Source: Phycisphaerae bacterium
GTDB lineage: Bacteria > Planctomycetota > Phycisphaerae > JAJVII01
DNA length: 64,000 bases
Direction of reading: 5' to 3'
NCBI GenBank assembly: GCA_022072085.1
Contig: JAJVII010000021.1
Coordinates: forward strand, 1-64,000
Part shown: piece after piece, positions 32,476-41,484 of the stretch
Position numbering within the stretch: position 1 is the stretch's first letter
Layout of the letters: every line of letters starts with the position of its first letter
Notes under the pieces: model-generated
The model's input: only the letters and a program-made list of their open reading frames with translations
What the model was told of the DNA's origin: nothing
Databases searched by the model: none
Made by a program: the position numbers and the translations under genes

Positions 32476-35400
32476 ATGTTCAAACGCACGACTCTGACCT
32501 TCCTGGTCTGCCTGCTGACGCTCGGGGCGGGCTGGGCCCACGCAGATGTCTACACCTGGGGGCTGTCCGGCAGCGGCGCCTGGGCCACCGGGACCAACTG
32601 GACGCCGACCGGCCCGCCGACGTCGGCCGACACCGCCGTCTTCGACGACAGCACGGGCGCGGGGCGGACGATCACCCTGGCCACCAACACGATCGCCACC
32701 GTGAACGTCACGGGCAGCTACGGCTGGACCTTCAGCGGCAGCGGCTCGTCGCTGACCTTCGGCACGCTGTTCAGCTACGCCAGCAGCGGGCAGAGCTCGA
32801 TCAGTTCCCGGCTGCGCGGCACCGGCCAACTGAGCGTCACCGCCGGGCGCCTGGACCTCAACAACTCCACCAACGACTTCAGCGGGGGCCTGCTGATCGA
32901 CGGCGGACAGGTCCGCGTCAGCGGGGCGACCTCGGGCACGCCCCTGGGGGCGGGCCTGCTGCGGCTCAAGAGCGGCAGCCTCAGCGGCCAGGGGTCGCAG
33001 AACTACTCGATCATCAGCAACACCTTCCAGATCGAGGGCAACTTCACCTTCGGCGGCATGGTCGAGACGATCACCAACCAGTTCACCGGAACCGGCACGC
33101 TGCTGGGCAGCTACAACCTGACGGTCCCAACCGGGGCCGGCGTGCAGTTCAACAGCACCGCGGTCATCGGGGACGGCGGCAACGGCTACGGCTTCGCCAA
33201 GCTGGGCGGCGGCACGCTGACCACATCGGCCCTGAACACGTTCACCGGGCAGGTGGCCATCAAGGAGGGCGTCCTCGGCTTCACCGGCGGCAGCGCAACC
33301 GTCGGGTCGGCCAGCCCGTTGGGCAAGAACTCGACGATCCTGCTGGGCGACGCCGTCCTCGGGGCCGACGCCTCGCTGCTCAAGGGCAACGGCGCCGGCA
33401 CGCTGTGGCAGAACATCACCGTCGTCGCCGGCGCGGGCACACGCACCATCGGCACCAGCGGCCAGTCCAACGGCACCTATGCCGGCAACATCACGTTGAA
33501 CAAGAACGTGACCATCAACACTTTCAGCGGGGACAACGCCACCTTCAGCGGCCAGATCACCGGCGTCGGCGGCATCACCAAGACCGGCACCGCGACGGCC
33601 ACCTTCTCCGGCGACAACAGCTTCCAGGGCGCGGCGGACCTGACCGCCGGCACGACGATCCTCTCGACGTCGGCCAATGCCCTGAGCACCAACGCCCTGG
33701 GCGGCACGGTGACCGTCCAGAGCGGCGCCATCCTCCGCTACCAGGTCGACATCAGCCGAAATATCACGCTCAACGGCGGCACGCTCATCCCCGGCGACGC
33801 CGGCAACAACATGTACAACAACTCCGGCAACCTGACCGTGACCGCCCCATCGACCCTCGGCGGCAGCGGCGACGGAACGAGATGGCGGGCCGTCTCCGGC
33901 CTGGTTTCCGGCGGCAGCCTGCTGACGGTCAACAACACCTCGCACGCCAGCACGCTCCTGTTCACCCATGTCGACAACTCGCACAGCGGCGGGCTGCTGA
34001 TCATCAATGGCTCGCTGGGGGCCGGGGCGGCCGGTTCGCTGGGCACGGGCCCGGTTCAGGTCGGCGACGCCACCGGCGTCGGCGCCCTGCGGTTCTACGA
34101 GGATCTGCCGGCCGCCAATAATCGCCCCAGTTCCATCGTCGTGAACGCCAACAGCGAAGTCAGCATGAACACCACAGCCGCCGTGACCATGCCGATCACC
34201 CTCAACGGCGGGTCGTTCTGGGGCGGCACCCGCGGCGGCGGCGTCCGCACCGCCGGCGGAATGACCGCTGGCACCACGCACGGCCTCAACATCTACTCCG
34301 GCGCCCTCACGCTGGCGGCCGACTCCTTCGTCGGCGTTTCCGGCGACGGCAGCGACAAGCTCACCCTCAACGGCCAGATCGTCGACGACACGCCGGCCCA
34401 CGACTTCAAGGTGACCTACTACTCCGGATCGACCACGCAGGGCATCTGGCTGGGGTCGGCCAACAGCTACGGCGGCGGCACCGAGATCAACGGCGCCCTG
34501 GTCGTCACCGCTGCGACCGGCGGCCTGTCCAGCGGACCGGTGGTCGTCTCCCGCATGGGGCCGGGCGCCTATCCGGGCAACTACACGTCGATCGTTCAGA
34601 ACCGCGGCATCCTGCGCACCACCGTGGACGGATCACTCACCTCCGCTTCCAGCGTCTCGTTCACCGCCGACAGCCTGTATGACATCCGCTCGATCGAAAG
34701 CAAGGTTGTCTCGCTGGGTTACGGCGCCGCCATCACCCGCGGCGCCGGGTCGGCCCCGATCGTCTACAGCGGCGCGGGGCAGAACGTCGCCCTGTCGCGC
34801 GGCGCCATCATCGACCCCAGCGCCCCCGAGCCGACCCGCACCGAGGTGGCTGCCCTGGGCGGGACCGGCAGCGACTTCGGCCTGTTCCGCGGCCGCACTG
34901 TCGCCGAGTCCGGCACGTGGTCCTTCGGCAACGACGGCAGCTCGACGCTCTACCGCGGACTGGCCGCCACGACCGTCGACTTCACCTTCACCGGGACGGC
35001 CAACGACGTGGCTTCCGGCACGCCTGGCGTCAGCTTCTACTCCCAGGCAGCCCGCACGCTGACCATCGGCACGACCGGCGCCGGTGCGGCCATCAACAGC
35101 AGCAAGCTGATCCTCGACGGCGCGGGCAGCTTCGTCTTCGCCGGGTCGCTCAACACGCTGCCCGGGACGATCCAGCAGAACGGCGTCTGGATGGTGCGGT
35201 TCAACGACGCCGGCGGACTGGCCAGCGGCAAGACCCTCAACGTCAACGGCGGCTGGCTCGACCTGAACCATGCCGGGGCCCTGGCGGCCGGGTCGGCCGT
35301 GAACGTCAACAACGGCGGCATCTTCTACCTCGACCAGACGCTCACCAGCGGCACGGTGGCCGTCAACAACGGCGGCGGGCTCTACCTGACCGGCGACCAG

Positions 35401-36516
35401 TCCCAACTGGGCGCGGCCGCCTGGACCTTCGCCGCCGGCTCGCAGATCTTCCTGGGCGTCAACCTGACGGCCGCCCTGCCGGGCTCGACCGTCGGAAACT
35501 CGGACATCGTGCTGCGATCGTCGAGCACGGTTTCCTTGAGTTCCGCCGGCCTGGCGCTGAGCGAGTCGACGCGCCTGACCGTGGCGCCGACCTCCATCGG
35601 CGGCGCCCAGACCGCGACGCTGAGCACGGGCAACCTCTCCCTGGTCGGCGGGCAGACCTTCGGCCGACTGACCGCCCTGACCGGCGGCTCGCTGGTCGTC
35701 AGCACAGTCGTCAACTTCACGGGCGGCAAGCTGATCGTCGGCGACGTGAACGACTTCCGCGTGATCAGCCAGATGAGCACGCCGGTGTACTACATGGCCG
35801 GACAGGCCGGCCTGGTGCAGTTGTCCAGCACGTCCAACCAGATGGCCGCCATCGAGATTCAGAAGGGCACGCTGCGGGTTGACGCCCTGGCGCACCTGGG
35901 CGGAGCGACCGACATCAACCTGGTCGCCGGCGGCACGCTGCGGCTGGACTACAACACTCCCGCGTGGACCGGCGCGCTGCACGGCACGGGAACCGTCCTG
36001 ATCGGCGACGCCGCCAGCGGCACGAGCACGCTGACCCTGAACACCGGCACGACCGTCAGCCCGGGCAACAGCGCGGGCGTGATGGACTTCACCGGCAATC
36101 TCGCCTTTGGCGCGGGGACCTCGACGCTGAACATCGAGGTGCTCGGCGGCGGGGCCGTCGCCGGCACGGACTACGACGCGCTGCACGTCACCGGCACGCT
36201 GACCGGCCTGTCCAATGTGGACCTCGTCATCACCTTCGACACCGGCCTGTTCGACGTCGACCTGCTGGGCGACACGCTGACGATCGCGACCACCAGCAGC
36301 GACCTGAGCGGCCTGCTCACCGGCACGACGGGTTTCAAGTCGGTCACGATCGTGACGCCCGGCTACTCGGCCGACCTGAACTACAACAACGGCAGCATCA
36401 CCCTGACCAACCTCACCGGTCCCGAGCAGCCCGTCCCCGAGCCGGCGACGCTGGGCCTGCTGGCGCTGGGCGGAGTCGGCCTGATCGCCGGAGCATCCCG
36501 CCGCCGCCGCATCTGA
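32476..36516 (+). CDS. Giant PEP-CTERM protein with autotransporter-type beta-strand repeats
   Basis: 1346 residues from the ATG at 32476 (GGAGGAG upstream; the ORF-track start is 34 codons early). Signal peptide to GWAHA. The body carries repeats of the passenger-associated type (for example TKTGTATATFSGDNSFQGA then TAGTTILS, and YGFAKLGGGTLTTSALNTFT), which build long beta-helices in autotransporters. There is no C-terminal beta-barrel; the protein ends VPEPATLGLLALGG plus RRRRI, so export and anchoring must rely on an exosortase. Composition is Gly/Thr/Ser/Asn-rich with almost no Cys. It is the largest gene in the window and probably an adhesin or matrix protein. Confidence 0.92.
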   Translation: MFKRTTLTFLVCLLTLGAGWAHADVYTWGLSGSGAWATGTNWTPTGPPTSADTAVFDDSTGAGRTITLATNTIATVNVTGSYGWTFSGSGSSLTFGTLFSYASSGQSSISSRLRGTGQLSVTAGRLDLNNSTNDFSGGLLIDGGQVRVSGATSGTPLGAGLLRLKSGSLSGQGSQNYSIISNTFQIEGNFTFGGMVETITNQFTGTGTLLGSYNLTVPTGAGVQFNSTAVIGDGGNGYGFAKLGGGTLTTSALNTFTGQVAIKEGVLGFTGGSATVGSASPLGKNSTILLGDAVLGADASLLKGNGAGTLWQNITVVAGAGTRTIGTSGQSNGTYAGNITLNKNVTINTFSGDNATFSGQITGVGGITKTGTATATFSGDNSFQGAADLTAGTTILSTSANALSTNALGGTVTVQSGAILRYQVDISRNITLNGGTLIPGDAGNNMYNNSGNLTVTAPSTLGGSGDGTRWRAVSGLVSGGSLLTVNNTSHASTLLFTHVDNSHSGGLLIINGSLGAGAAGSLGTGPVQVGDATGVGALRFYEDLPAANNRPSSIVVNANSEVSMNTTAAVTMPITLNGGSFWGGTRGGGVRTAGGMTAGTTHGLNIYSGALTLAADSFVGVSGDGSDKLTLNGQIVDDTPAHDFKVTYYSGSTTQGIWLGSANSYGGGTEINGALVVTAATGGLSSGPVVVSRMGPGAYPGNYTSIVQNRGILRTTVDGSLTSASSVSFTADSLYDIRSIESKVVSLGYGAAITRGAGSAPIVYSGAGQNVALSRGAIIDPSAPEPTRTEVAALGGTGSDFGLFRGRTVAESGTWSFGNDGSSTLYRGLAATTVDFTFTGTANDVASGTPGVSFYSQAARTLTIGTTGAGAAINSSKLILDGAGSFVFAGSLNTLPGTIQQNGVWMVRFNDAGGLASGKTLNVNGGWLDLNHAGALAAGSAVNVNNGGIFYLDQTLTSGTVAVNNGGGLYLTGDQSQLGAAAWTFAAGSQIFLGVNLTAALPGSTVGNSDIVLRSSSTVSLSSAGLALSESTRLTVAPTSIGGAQTATLSTGNLSLVGGQTFGRLTALTGGSLVVSTVVNFTGGKLIVGDVNDFRVISQMSTPVYYMAGQAGLVQLSSTSNQMAAIEIQKGTLRVDALAHLGGATDINLVAGGTLRLDYNTPAWTGALHGTGTVLIGDAASGTSTLTLNTGTTVSPGNSAGVMDFTGNLAFGAGTSTLNIEVLGGGAVAGTDYDALHVTGTLTGLSNVDLVITFDTGLFDVDLLGDTLTIATTSSDLSGLLTGTTGFKSVTIVTPGYSADLNYNNGSITLTNLTGPEQPVPEPATLGLLALGGVGLIAGASRRRRI

Positions 36517-36558
36517 CGCCGCGGGTGTGGGTCGCCAGCGCCCATCCGATTCTTCTTC

Positions 36559-36588
36559 AAGGCCCAGTCACCGCCGTGGCTGGGCCTT
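36559..36588 (+). terminator. Hairpin terminator after the giant PEP-CTERM gene
   Basis: Stem AAGGCCCAGTCAC pairs with GTGGCTGGGCCTT (one mismatch) around a 4-nt loop, followed by GTGTGTT. Confidence 0.7.
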
Positions 36589-36791
36589 GTGTGTTGGCCG
36601 GCGGCGCTGCTTCCGGCGGCCGGCAGGGCTGCATGGGGAGTTCTGGCCAAGCCCCCTCGACAGCGTTGCGAAAACGCCTCAATGGGGGTGAAAAAATGTA
36701 CAGAATCGGCCTGCAATGACCGACGACAACATCTCAAAATACAATTGTTAGCTCATATCTCATCAGGACTTACAATTTTATTGGCGTTCTA

Positions 36792-36806
36792 TGGCACGGA
36801 ATTTGC
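36792..36806 (+). promoter_or_regulatory. Sigma-54 (-24/-12) promoter of PEP-CTERM gene 36911-38380
   Basis: ATGGCACG, four bases, TTGCA: a full RpoN consensus match. The -12 C lies 105 bp before the ATG. Confidence 0.92.
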
Positions 36807-36910
36807 AGTAGCAGGCGATCAGGCTGTGACACTTCCAGTGCACGAAAGACGCATGTCGGCAACGGTTTCGGCAGAGTGAGAAGGACAATCGCGATTGAAG
36901 GAGGCTCGAG

Positions 36911-38380
36911 ATGAAGCGATCCATCATAGCGGTCGTGGCCATTTGTCTGCTCGCCAGTATGGTTGGGCTGTTGCAGACGGCGCGGGCTGCCGAGGTCACG
37001 CTTTCGGCTGATGCCGACCTCGGCAGTGGCGGCGCGCTGGGGTCGATCGCCCCGACAGGGACAGGGACAACGGCAGACCCCTACGTCTACGCCTTCTCCT
37101 CCGGCGGGCTTGACGTCGGATCGTTCAAGTCCTTCGCCAACACCGGCAACAGCTACACACTGAATCTGGCCGGCTTCGACATCACCGGCGTCAGCGGCGG
37201 CGTGTCGCTCTCGTCGTCGCGATCTGCCTACGGCGCGGCCGTGCCGGCCGGCAACCTGACGATCCTGAACGCGGGCAACATCGCGGTCGGCGCGATCGAA
37301 ACCTACAGCAACGCCAGCTACTGGGGGCAGAACAACAACTCGCCCGCCGGCAACCTGACGATCGGCGACTCCGGCCAGCGCGTCGGAAACATCCGGACCG
37401 ACGCCATCGACGTGCACGCCACCTTCAACGGCAGCTCCGGCCTGATCACCATCTTCGGCGGCGGGGACGTGCTGATCCAGACCTCGGGCGGGACGGCCGG
37501 TGACGTGAACGGCGCCAACTGGACCGGCGCCAAAGGAATGAACGTCAACCACGACGGCGCGTTCAACGTCGGCACGGTCATGATGTACACGACGTCCTAC
37601 GCCAACAGCGCCGGCTCGATCGTGTTCAACGGCGACGGACTGGGCAACGGCGCCAGCGGCGCCTTCACCGCGACCAGTCTCCAGACCTACAGCGGGCACG
37701 CCGACACCTCTAACCTGGCCGGCGACATCTCCATCAGCGGCTATCAGTCCATCACCGTCACCGGCGACATCCTGGCCCAGAGCCTGTCGGCTGACAAGTG
37801 GAACACCGACCCCCACGGCGGCGACCTGACGGCGTCGGCTGCGGGCGACATCAGGCTGCTCGGCCAAATCAACCTGGCCACCTCGCGCGGGACCGCGTAC
37901 AGCGGACACATGGAACTGACCGCCACCAACGGCGGCGGCATCGAGCTGGGCGACCAGGCCAGCCCCGGCGCCGTCGGCCTCGACCTCAACGGCTTCGAAT
38001 ACCTCTACTTCAACTCCAGTCGAATGACCGACGGCAATCCGACCACCAACGGCGAATCGGTCATCTACGACAACATCCTCAATTTCGCCCCCGGGGGCGA
38101 CGCTTCGACGCCCAACGCCCAGTTGCGGGTCGAGCAGGATGTCGACATCATCTACTACTACCACGACGATACGGTCAACGCTTCGCTGTTTGCGGGCAAC
38201 GACTTCGGCCTCGACCCCGGCACCTACTACATTCAAAGTAACGGGGCGATCGGGCTGGGGCTTCTGGCCCCGCTGCCCACAGGCGCCGCCGTTCCCGAGC
38301 CGATGACGCTGAGCCTGCTGGCGCTGGGCGGAATCGGCCTGATCGCCAGGGCCTCCCGCCGCCGCCGCGCCGCCGCATGA
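36911..38380 (+). CDS. PEP-CTERM protein, Gly/Asn-rich beta-solenoid type
   Basis: 489 residues. The signal peptide (MKRSIIAVVAICLLASMVGL) is close to that of the gene at 29986. The passenger has regular short strands such as GNLTILNAGNIAVGAI, GDISISGYQSITVTGDIL and GDIRLLGQINLAT, typical of a filamentous-haemagglutinin-like or other beta-solenoid. The C-terminus is VPEPMTLSLLALGGIGLIAR plus RRRRAAA, a PEP-CTERM tag. GAAGGAGG precedes the ATG. A strong palindromic terminator follows. It is likely an exported matrix component; its ligand is unknown. Confidence 0.88.
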   Translation: MKRSIIAVVAICLLASMVGLLQTARAAEVTLSADADLGSGGALGSIAPTGTGTTADPYVYAFSSGGLDVGSFKSFANTGNSYTLNLAGFDITGVSGGVSLSSSRSAYGAAVPAGNLTILNAGNIAVGAIETYSNASYWGQNNNSPAGNLTIGDSGQRVGNIRTDAIDVHATFNGSSGLITIFGGGDVLIQTSGGTAGDVNGANWTGAKGMNVNHDGAFNVGTVMMYTTSYANSAGSIVFNGDGLGNGASGAFTATSLQTYSGHADTSNLAGDISISGYQSITVTGDILAQSLSADKWNTDPHGGDLTASAAGDIRLLGQINLATSRGTAYSGHMELTATNGGGIELGDQASPGAVGLDLNGFEYLYFNSSRMTDGNPTTNGESVIYDNILNFAPGGDASTPNAQLRVEQDVDIIYYYHDDTVNASLFAGNDFGLDPGTYYIQSNGAIGLGLLAPLPTGAAVPEPMTLSLLALGGIGLIARASRRRRAAA

Positions 38381-38404
38381 GCGACGCCACGACAGGACAC
38401 TCCC

Positions 38405-38434
38405 AAGGCCCGGGCACGGCCGTGCCCGGGCCTT
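38405..38434 (+). terminator. Perfect palindromic terminator
   Basis: A 30-nt perfect palindrome (AAGGCCCGGGCACG and its complement) followed by TCTTTC on the plus strand. It closes the PEP-CTERM cluster. Confidence 0.85.
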
Positions 38435-38459
38435 TCTTTCGCCCGAGGCAGGCAGGGAT

Positions 38460-38488
38460 TTGCGGGCGAACCGGCGGCAGGCTAGAAT
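38460..38488 (+). promoter_or_regulatory. Possible sigma-70 promoter giving a leaderless LacI-like transcript
   Basis: TTGCGG, a 17-bp spacer and TAGAAT. The -10 ends seven bases before the ATG at 38496, so the transcript would begin at or next to the start codon. Confidence 0.45.
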
Positions 38489-38495
38489 TCAGGGC

Positions 38496-39485
38496 ATGAG
38501 CAACCCCGACCTCAAGTCGCGCCCCGTCGCCACGGGCAACACCGGACTGCTGTTCACCCTTGACGTTTCCGGGCTGATCACCGGGCCTTTCTTCAACCCG
38601 GTCTACCTGGGCATGGCCGCGGCGGCCGCGGCGGCCGAACGGAACATCCTCGGCCTGTTCGCCGCCACCGGCCGGCCGGACCACGTCGAGCAGGCCGCCC
38701 TGTCTCCGGCGGCGCTGGCAGCCATCGACAGCTTCGTCTGCCTGGAGTTGTTCGACGAGTCGGTGATCGCCAGGCTGGCGTCGCAGCGCCCGCTGGTCGT
38801 CGTGGACGCCGAGATGAAGCTGTCCAACGTCAGCTCGGTCAGCTTCGATCACGCCGGGTCGCTCAAGATGGCGTTCGATTACCTGCTCGGGCTCGGCCAC
38901 CGGCGGATCGGTTTCGTCGGGCACGCGTCGGGCACGGACCCGGCCGTGGCCGCCCGGCGGCGAAGCTTCGAGCAGGAACTGGCCCGCCTGGACGAGCCGC
39001 ACAAGGACCGGCTGCTCTTTCTGACCGACCGGCGCACGCACGCGGGCGACCAGGTGAAGCAGTGGCTGGGCCAGCCACCGCAATGGAGACCGACCGCGCT
39101 GATTGTCATCGACAACACGTTCTGGGGGTTCCTGTTCGCGCTGATCTCGGCCGGGCTGAAAGTGCCGGCCGACCTGAGCGTGGTCAACGTTGGCACGGTG
39201 CAGACATGGGCCGACTACGCCACGCACCGCATGCGCCAGCGGCGAAGCCCCGGCGTCCGCCCGGCGGTGCTCGAACCGATTCCGCACTACTTCAACAACG
39301 AGCCGGCCGCCCTGGCATCGCTGCGCCCGACGACGGTGAGCCTGTCGGCCATCGACATGGGCCGATGGGCGATCGAGGAACTCTGCCGCCGCCTGGCCGG
39401 CGCCTCGCCCGAGCCCAGCCACCAGGTCTTCGGCCCCGAGATGGTGATCGGCAACACGACCGGCCCGGTCCACCCGTCCGCATAG
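38496..39485 (+). CDS. LacI-type ligand-binding domain protein without HTH
   Basis: 329 residues from the ATG at 38496. It opens directly with the periplasmic-binding fold of LacI regulators (TGLLFTLDVSGLITGPFFNP, then YLGMAAAAAAAERNI), with SSVSFDHAGSLKMAFDYLLG then HRRIGFVGH later and TALIVIDNTFWGFLFALISA after that. The 50-60-residue LacI HTH and hinge expected in front are absent, and the upstream DNA holds a terminator and a promoter rather than lost HTH codons. No signal peptide. It is either a truncated regulator or a cytoplasmic sugar sensor acting through other proteins. Confidence 0.72.
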   Translation: MSNPDLKSRPVATGNTGLLFTLDVSGLITGPFFNPVYLGMAAAAAAAERNILGLFAATGRPDHVEQAALSPAALAAIDSFVCLELFDESVIARLASQRPLVVVDAEMKLSNVSSVSFDHAGSLKMAFDYLLGLGHRRIGFVGHASGTDPAVAARRRSFEQELARLDEPHKDRLLFLTDRRTHAGDQVKQWLGQPPQWRPTALIVIDNTFWGFLFALISAGLKVPADLSVVNVGTVQTWADYATHRMRQRRSPGVRPAVLEPIPHYFNNEPAALASLRPTTVSLSAIDMGRWAIEELCRRLAGASPEPSHQVFGPEMVIGNTTGPVHPSA

Positions 39486-39590
39486 CGGCTGCCCATCCGC
39501 AGAACCAAAATCCCCCCGCGCGAGTCAACCTTTGGCGTCCGGTTGGCCGATAGATGCTGATGCGCCCCCACGGCGGCGCGGCGAGGAACC

Positions 39591-40592
39591 ATGCAACGGG
39601 ATGTCTTCCACTTCGACGGCACGCACCGCCCGCTCAGCCGGGCGGCCCGCTGGCTGGGATGGGCCCTGCCGGTCGCCGGCCTGCTGCTGCTGATGGCGCT
39701 GGGCGGCTGCACGCCGAGCGTGCGGCAGTTGCGGGCCCAGGGCCGCTACTACGTCAAGCCGTCGGTCGCGGTGCTCAACTTCGAGAACGCCGGCTCCGGC
39801 GGCACGGGCTGGGACATCGGCGACGGGCTGGCCGACGTGCTGACCGACGAGCTGGTCAAGACCGAGCGGTTCCACGTGATGGAGCGTCCTCAACTGGGGG
39901 CGGTGATCCGCGAGTTGCAGCTCCAGCAGGGCGGCGCGACCCGACAGCAGGGCAAGAAGGAGTTCGGCCGACTCAAGAACGTCGAGTTTCTCATCAAGGG
40001 CAAGGTGACCGACTTCGGTCACGTCGCCGGCGGCGGGGTCTGGGCGAAGATGGACATGCTCAACGTCTTCGGGGCGCGGAACAAGGCCGTGCTTCGCATC
40101 GTCTATTACGTCGTCGACGTCGAGAGCGGCGAGATCGTCGCGTCGCGCACGGTCAGCGAGTCGGCGCCCGCGGGCGAGGCCTCGGTGCAGGCAGCCTACA
40201 AGGGCGTCACGTTCGGCGGGTCGATGTTCTACCGCACGCCGCTGGGCAAAGCCACCGCCGCCGCCACGCGAGAGGCCGTCGCCGCCATCTGCGACGCCAT
40301 CGCCCGCCAGCCCTGGCAGCCCAGGATCGCCCTGGTCGACGGCGAGCGGATTGTCATTAACGGCGGGACCGACCGCGGGCTGGCCGCCGGCGGGTTCTTC
40401 CGCGCCCTCCAGCCCGGGACCGCCATCGTCGACCCCGACAGCGGCGACGTGCTGGACCACCTGCCCGGACAGCAGATCGGCCAGATCGAAGTCGTCGAGG
40501 TCCACGACCGCTACTCCGTCGCCCGCAGCGTCAAGCGGGCGGACTACCAGATTGGCCAGCGGCTCACCGCCATCGTCGTGGACGAACCCTGA
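39591..40592 (+). CDS. CsgG/curli-assembly-like lipoprotein
   Basis: 333 residues, with GAGGAA before the ATG. Its N-terminus is unusually long for a signal peptide (about 40 residues), ending MALGGCTPS, so it is a lipoprotein. KPSVAVLNFENAG, DIGDGLADVLTDELVKTERF and VMERPQLGAVIREL are the CsgG-family core, and IKGKVTDFGH follows. The C-terminal third adds NGGTDRGLAAGGFF and GQIEVVEVHDRYSVA, a small beta domain also seen in FlgT-like proteins. CsgG relatives form secretion pores or envelope scaffolds. There are no curli genes nearby. Confidence 0.78.
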   Translation: MQRDVFHFDGTHRPLSRAARWLGWALPVAGLLLLMALGGCTPSVRQLRAQGRYYVKPSVAVLNFENAGSGGTGWDIGDGLADVLTDELVKTERFHVMERPQLGAVIRELQLQQGGATRQQGKKEFGRLKNVEFLIKGKVTDFGHVAGGGVWAKMDMLNVFGARNKAVLRIVYYVVDVESGEIVASRTVSESAPAGEASVQAAYKGVTFGGSMFYRTPLGKATAAATREAVAAICDAIARQPWQPRIALVDGERIVINGGTDRGLAAGGFFRALQPGTAIVDPDSGDVLDHLPGQQIGQIEVVEVHDRYSVARSVKRADYQIGQRLTAIVVDEP

Positions 40593-40653
40593 GCCATATC
40601 CTCCGTCTTCTCTCCTCTCCCGCCGCCCCACTGCGCTGATTCCCCTTCTCCAT

Positions 40654-40680
40654 CAATCTGCGCAATCTGCGTAATCTGCG
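40654..40680 (+). repeat. Nonanucleotide repeat, three CAATCTGCG-type units
   Basis: CAATCTGCG, CAATCTGCG and TAATCTGCG in tandem in the 186-bp gap between two genes. It is short and belongs to a different period class from the heptamers. Confidence 0.85.
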
Positions 40681-40778
40681 GACGGCTTCTCTTCTCCGTG
40701 CTCTTGACGGTGGAATCCCCCCCGCCTCGGCCGGCGCGTGGGCTGTCGCTCCGGGGCGTTTGGGCTTATCATGGGAGC

Positions 40779-41381
40779 ATGGACCAGATCCGCGAACTCA
40801 TCTTCGGTTCCCCCTGGCCGGTCATCGTCGGCACGGTCATCATCGCCCTGCCGCTGCTCTGGCTGGCCCGGTCGGCCGTCAAGCTGATGATCCTCGTCCT
40901 GCTGCTGGCCGGCCTGATCGTCGGCGGGCTGCTGGTGGCCGACCGCTACGTCGTCACCGACGCCGAGCAGATCGAGGCCCTCGCCCGCGAGCTGGTCGAC
41001 CTGGCCCGAGACAAGCAGATCGACGCCCTCGGCGAGCGGATGAGCAGCGATTTCGTCCTCAAGATCAACGGCGTGCCGTTGTTCCCCGACCGCGAGACGA
41101 CGCTCCGGCGTCTTCGGCTGATCCTGCCGGCGTTCAAGTTCCAGTCAGCCGACATCAGCAAGCTCACCGTGCTGGCGGACCGCAGCGGCGCCGGCAGCGC
41201 GTCACTGAACGTGCAGGTGAAGGGTTCGCGGATCCTGGCCGGCGAGTTCAACAGCGACGCCGCCTGGCATTTCACCTTCGCGCACTCGTCGGAGAAGGGC
41301 CGCTGGCTGATCACGTCAGCCGACCTGACCCGGCTCGACGGCGACAAGCCCTCCGCAGGCATCTTCGATTTCCTGCAATAG
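40779..41381 (+). CDS. Two-helix membrane protein with C-terminal soluble domain
   Basis: 200 residues from the ATG at 40779 (GGGAG upstream). Transmembrane helices lie at about 12-29 (WPVIVGTVIIALPLLWLA) and 33-54 (VKLMILVLLLAGLIVGGLLV). The remaining 145 residues begin with a helix (AEQIEALARELVDLARDKQI) and contain alternating strands ending GRWLITSADLTRL, which looks like an NTF2/DUF4878-type cone and echoes the KWY strand of the 12-18 kb paralogues. Function unknown. A TATCAT box seven bases before the ATG may be a -10. Confidence 0.68.
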   Translation: MDQIRELIFGSPWPVIVGTVIIALPLLWLARSAVKLMILVLLLAGLIVGGLLVADRYVVTDAEQIEALARELVDLARDKQIDALGERMSSDFVLKINGVPLFPDRETTLRRLRLILPAFKFQSADISKLTVLADRSGAGSASLNVQVKGSRILAGEFNSDAAWHFTFAHSSEKGRWLITSADLTRLDGDKPSAGIFDFLQ

Positions 41382-41484
41382 CCCACCCGGCCTCTAACCC
41401 CTACCTCCGACCCCCTGCCCTCTCCCTGTCTGACGCGGGAGTGGGAAGAGAGCGCGGCATCGCTGACTGGGCAATGGCCTGCAA

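Larger units (their letters stand above)
36517..36910 (+). other. Regulatory region of the 36911 PEP-CTERM gene
   Basis: A 394-bp gap without a gene, noticeably AT-rich between 36690 and 36790. It contains the upstream terminator, TGTACAGAATC at 36697-36707, AATGAC, CAGGACTT at 36764-36771 and the sigma-54 promoter. TGTACAGAATC begins 95 bp and CAGGACTT 28 bp before the -24 T, exactly as upstream of the 29986 gene. Confidence 0.7.

Noticed and set aside
39490-39590. tRNA-like or riboswitch-like fold before the CsgG-like gene
   Set aside because: No cloverleaf or known aptamer motif could be drawn; no tRNA or rRNA gene was found anywhere in the window.
41400-41470. CCCTCTCCC-containing stretch resembling the REP-like palindrome at 19290
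   Set aside because: Only one arm is recognisable and the pairing arm is degraded; too weak to call.
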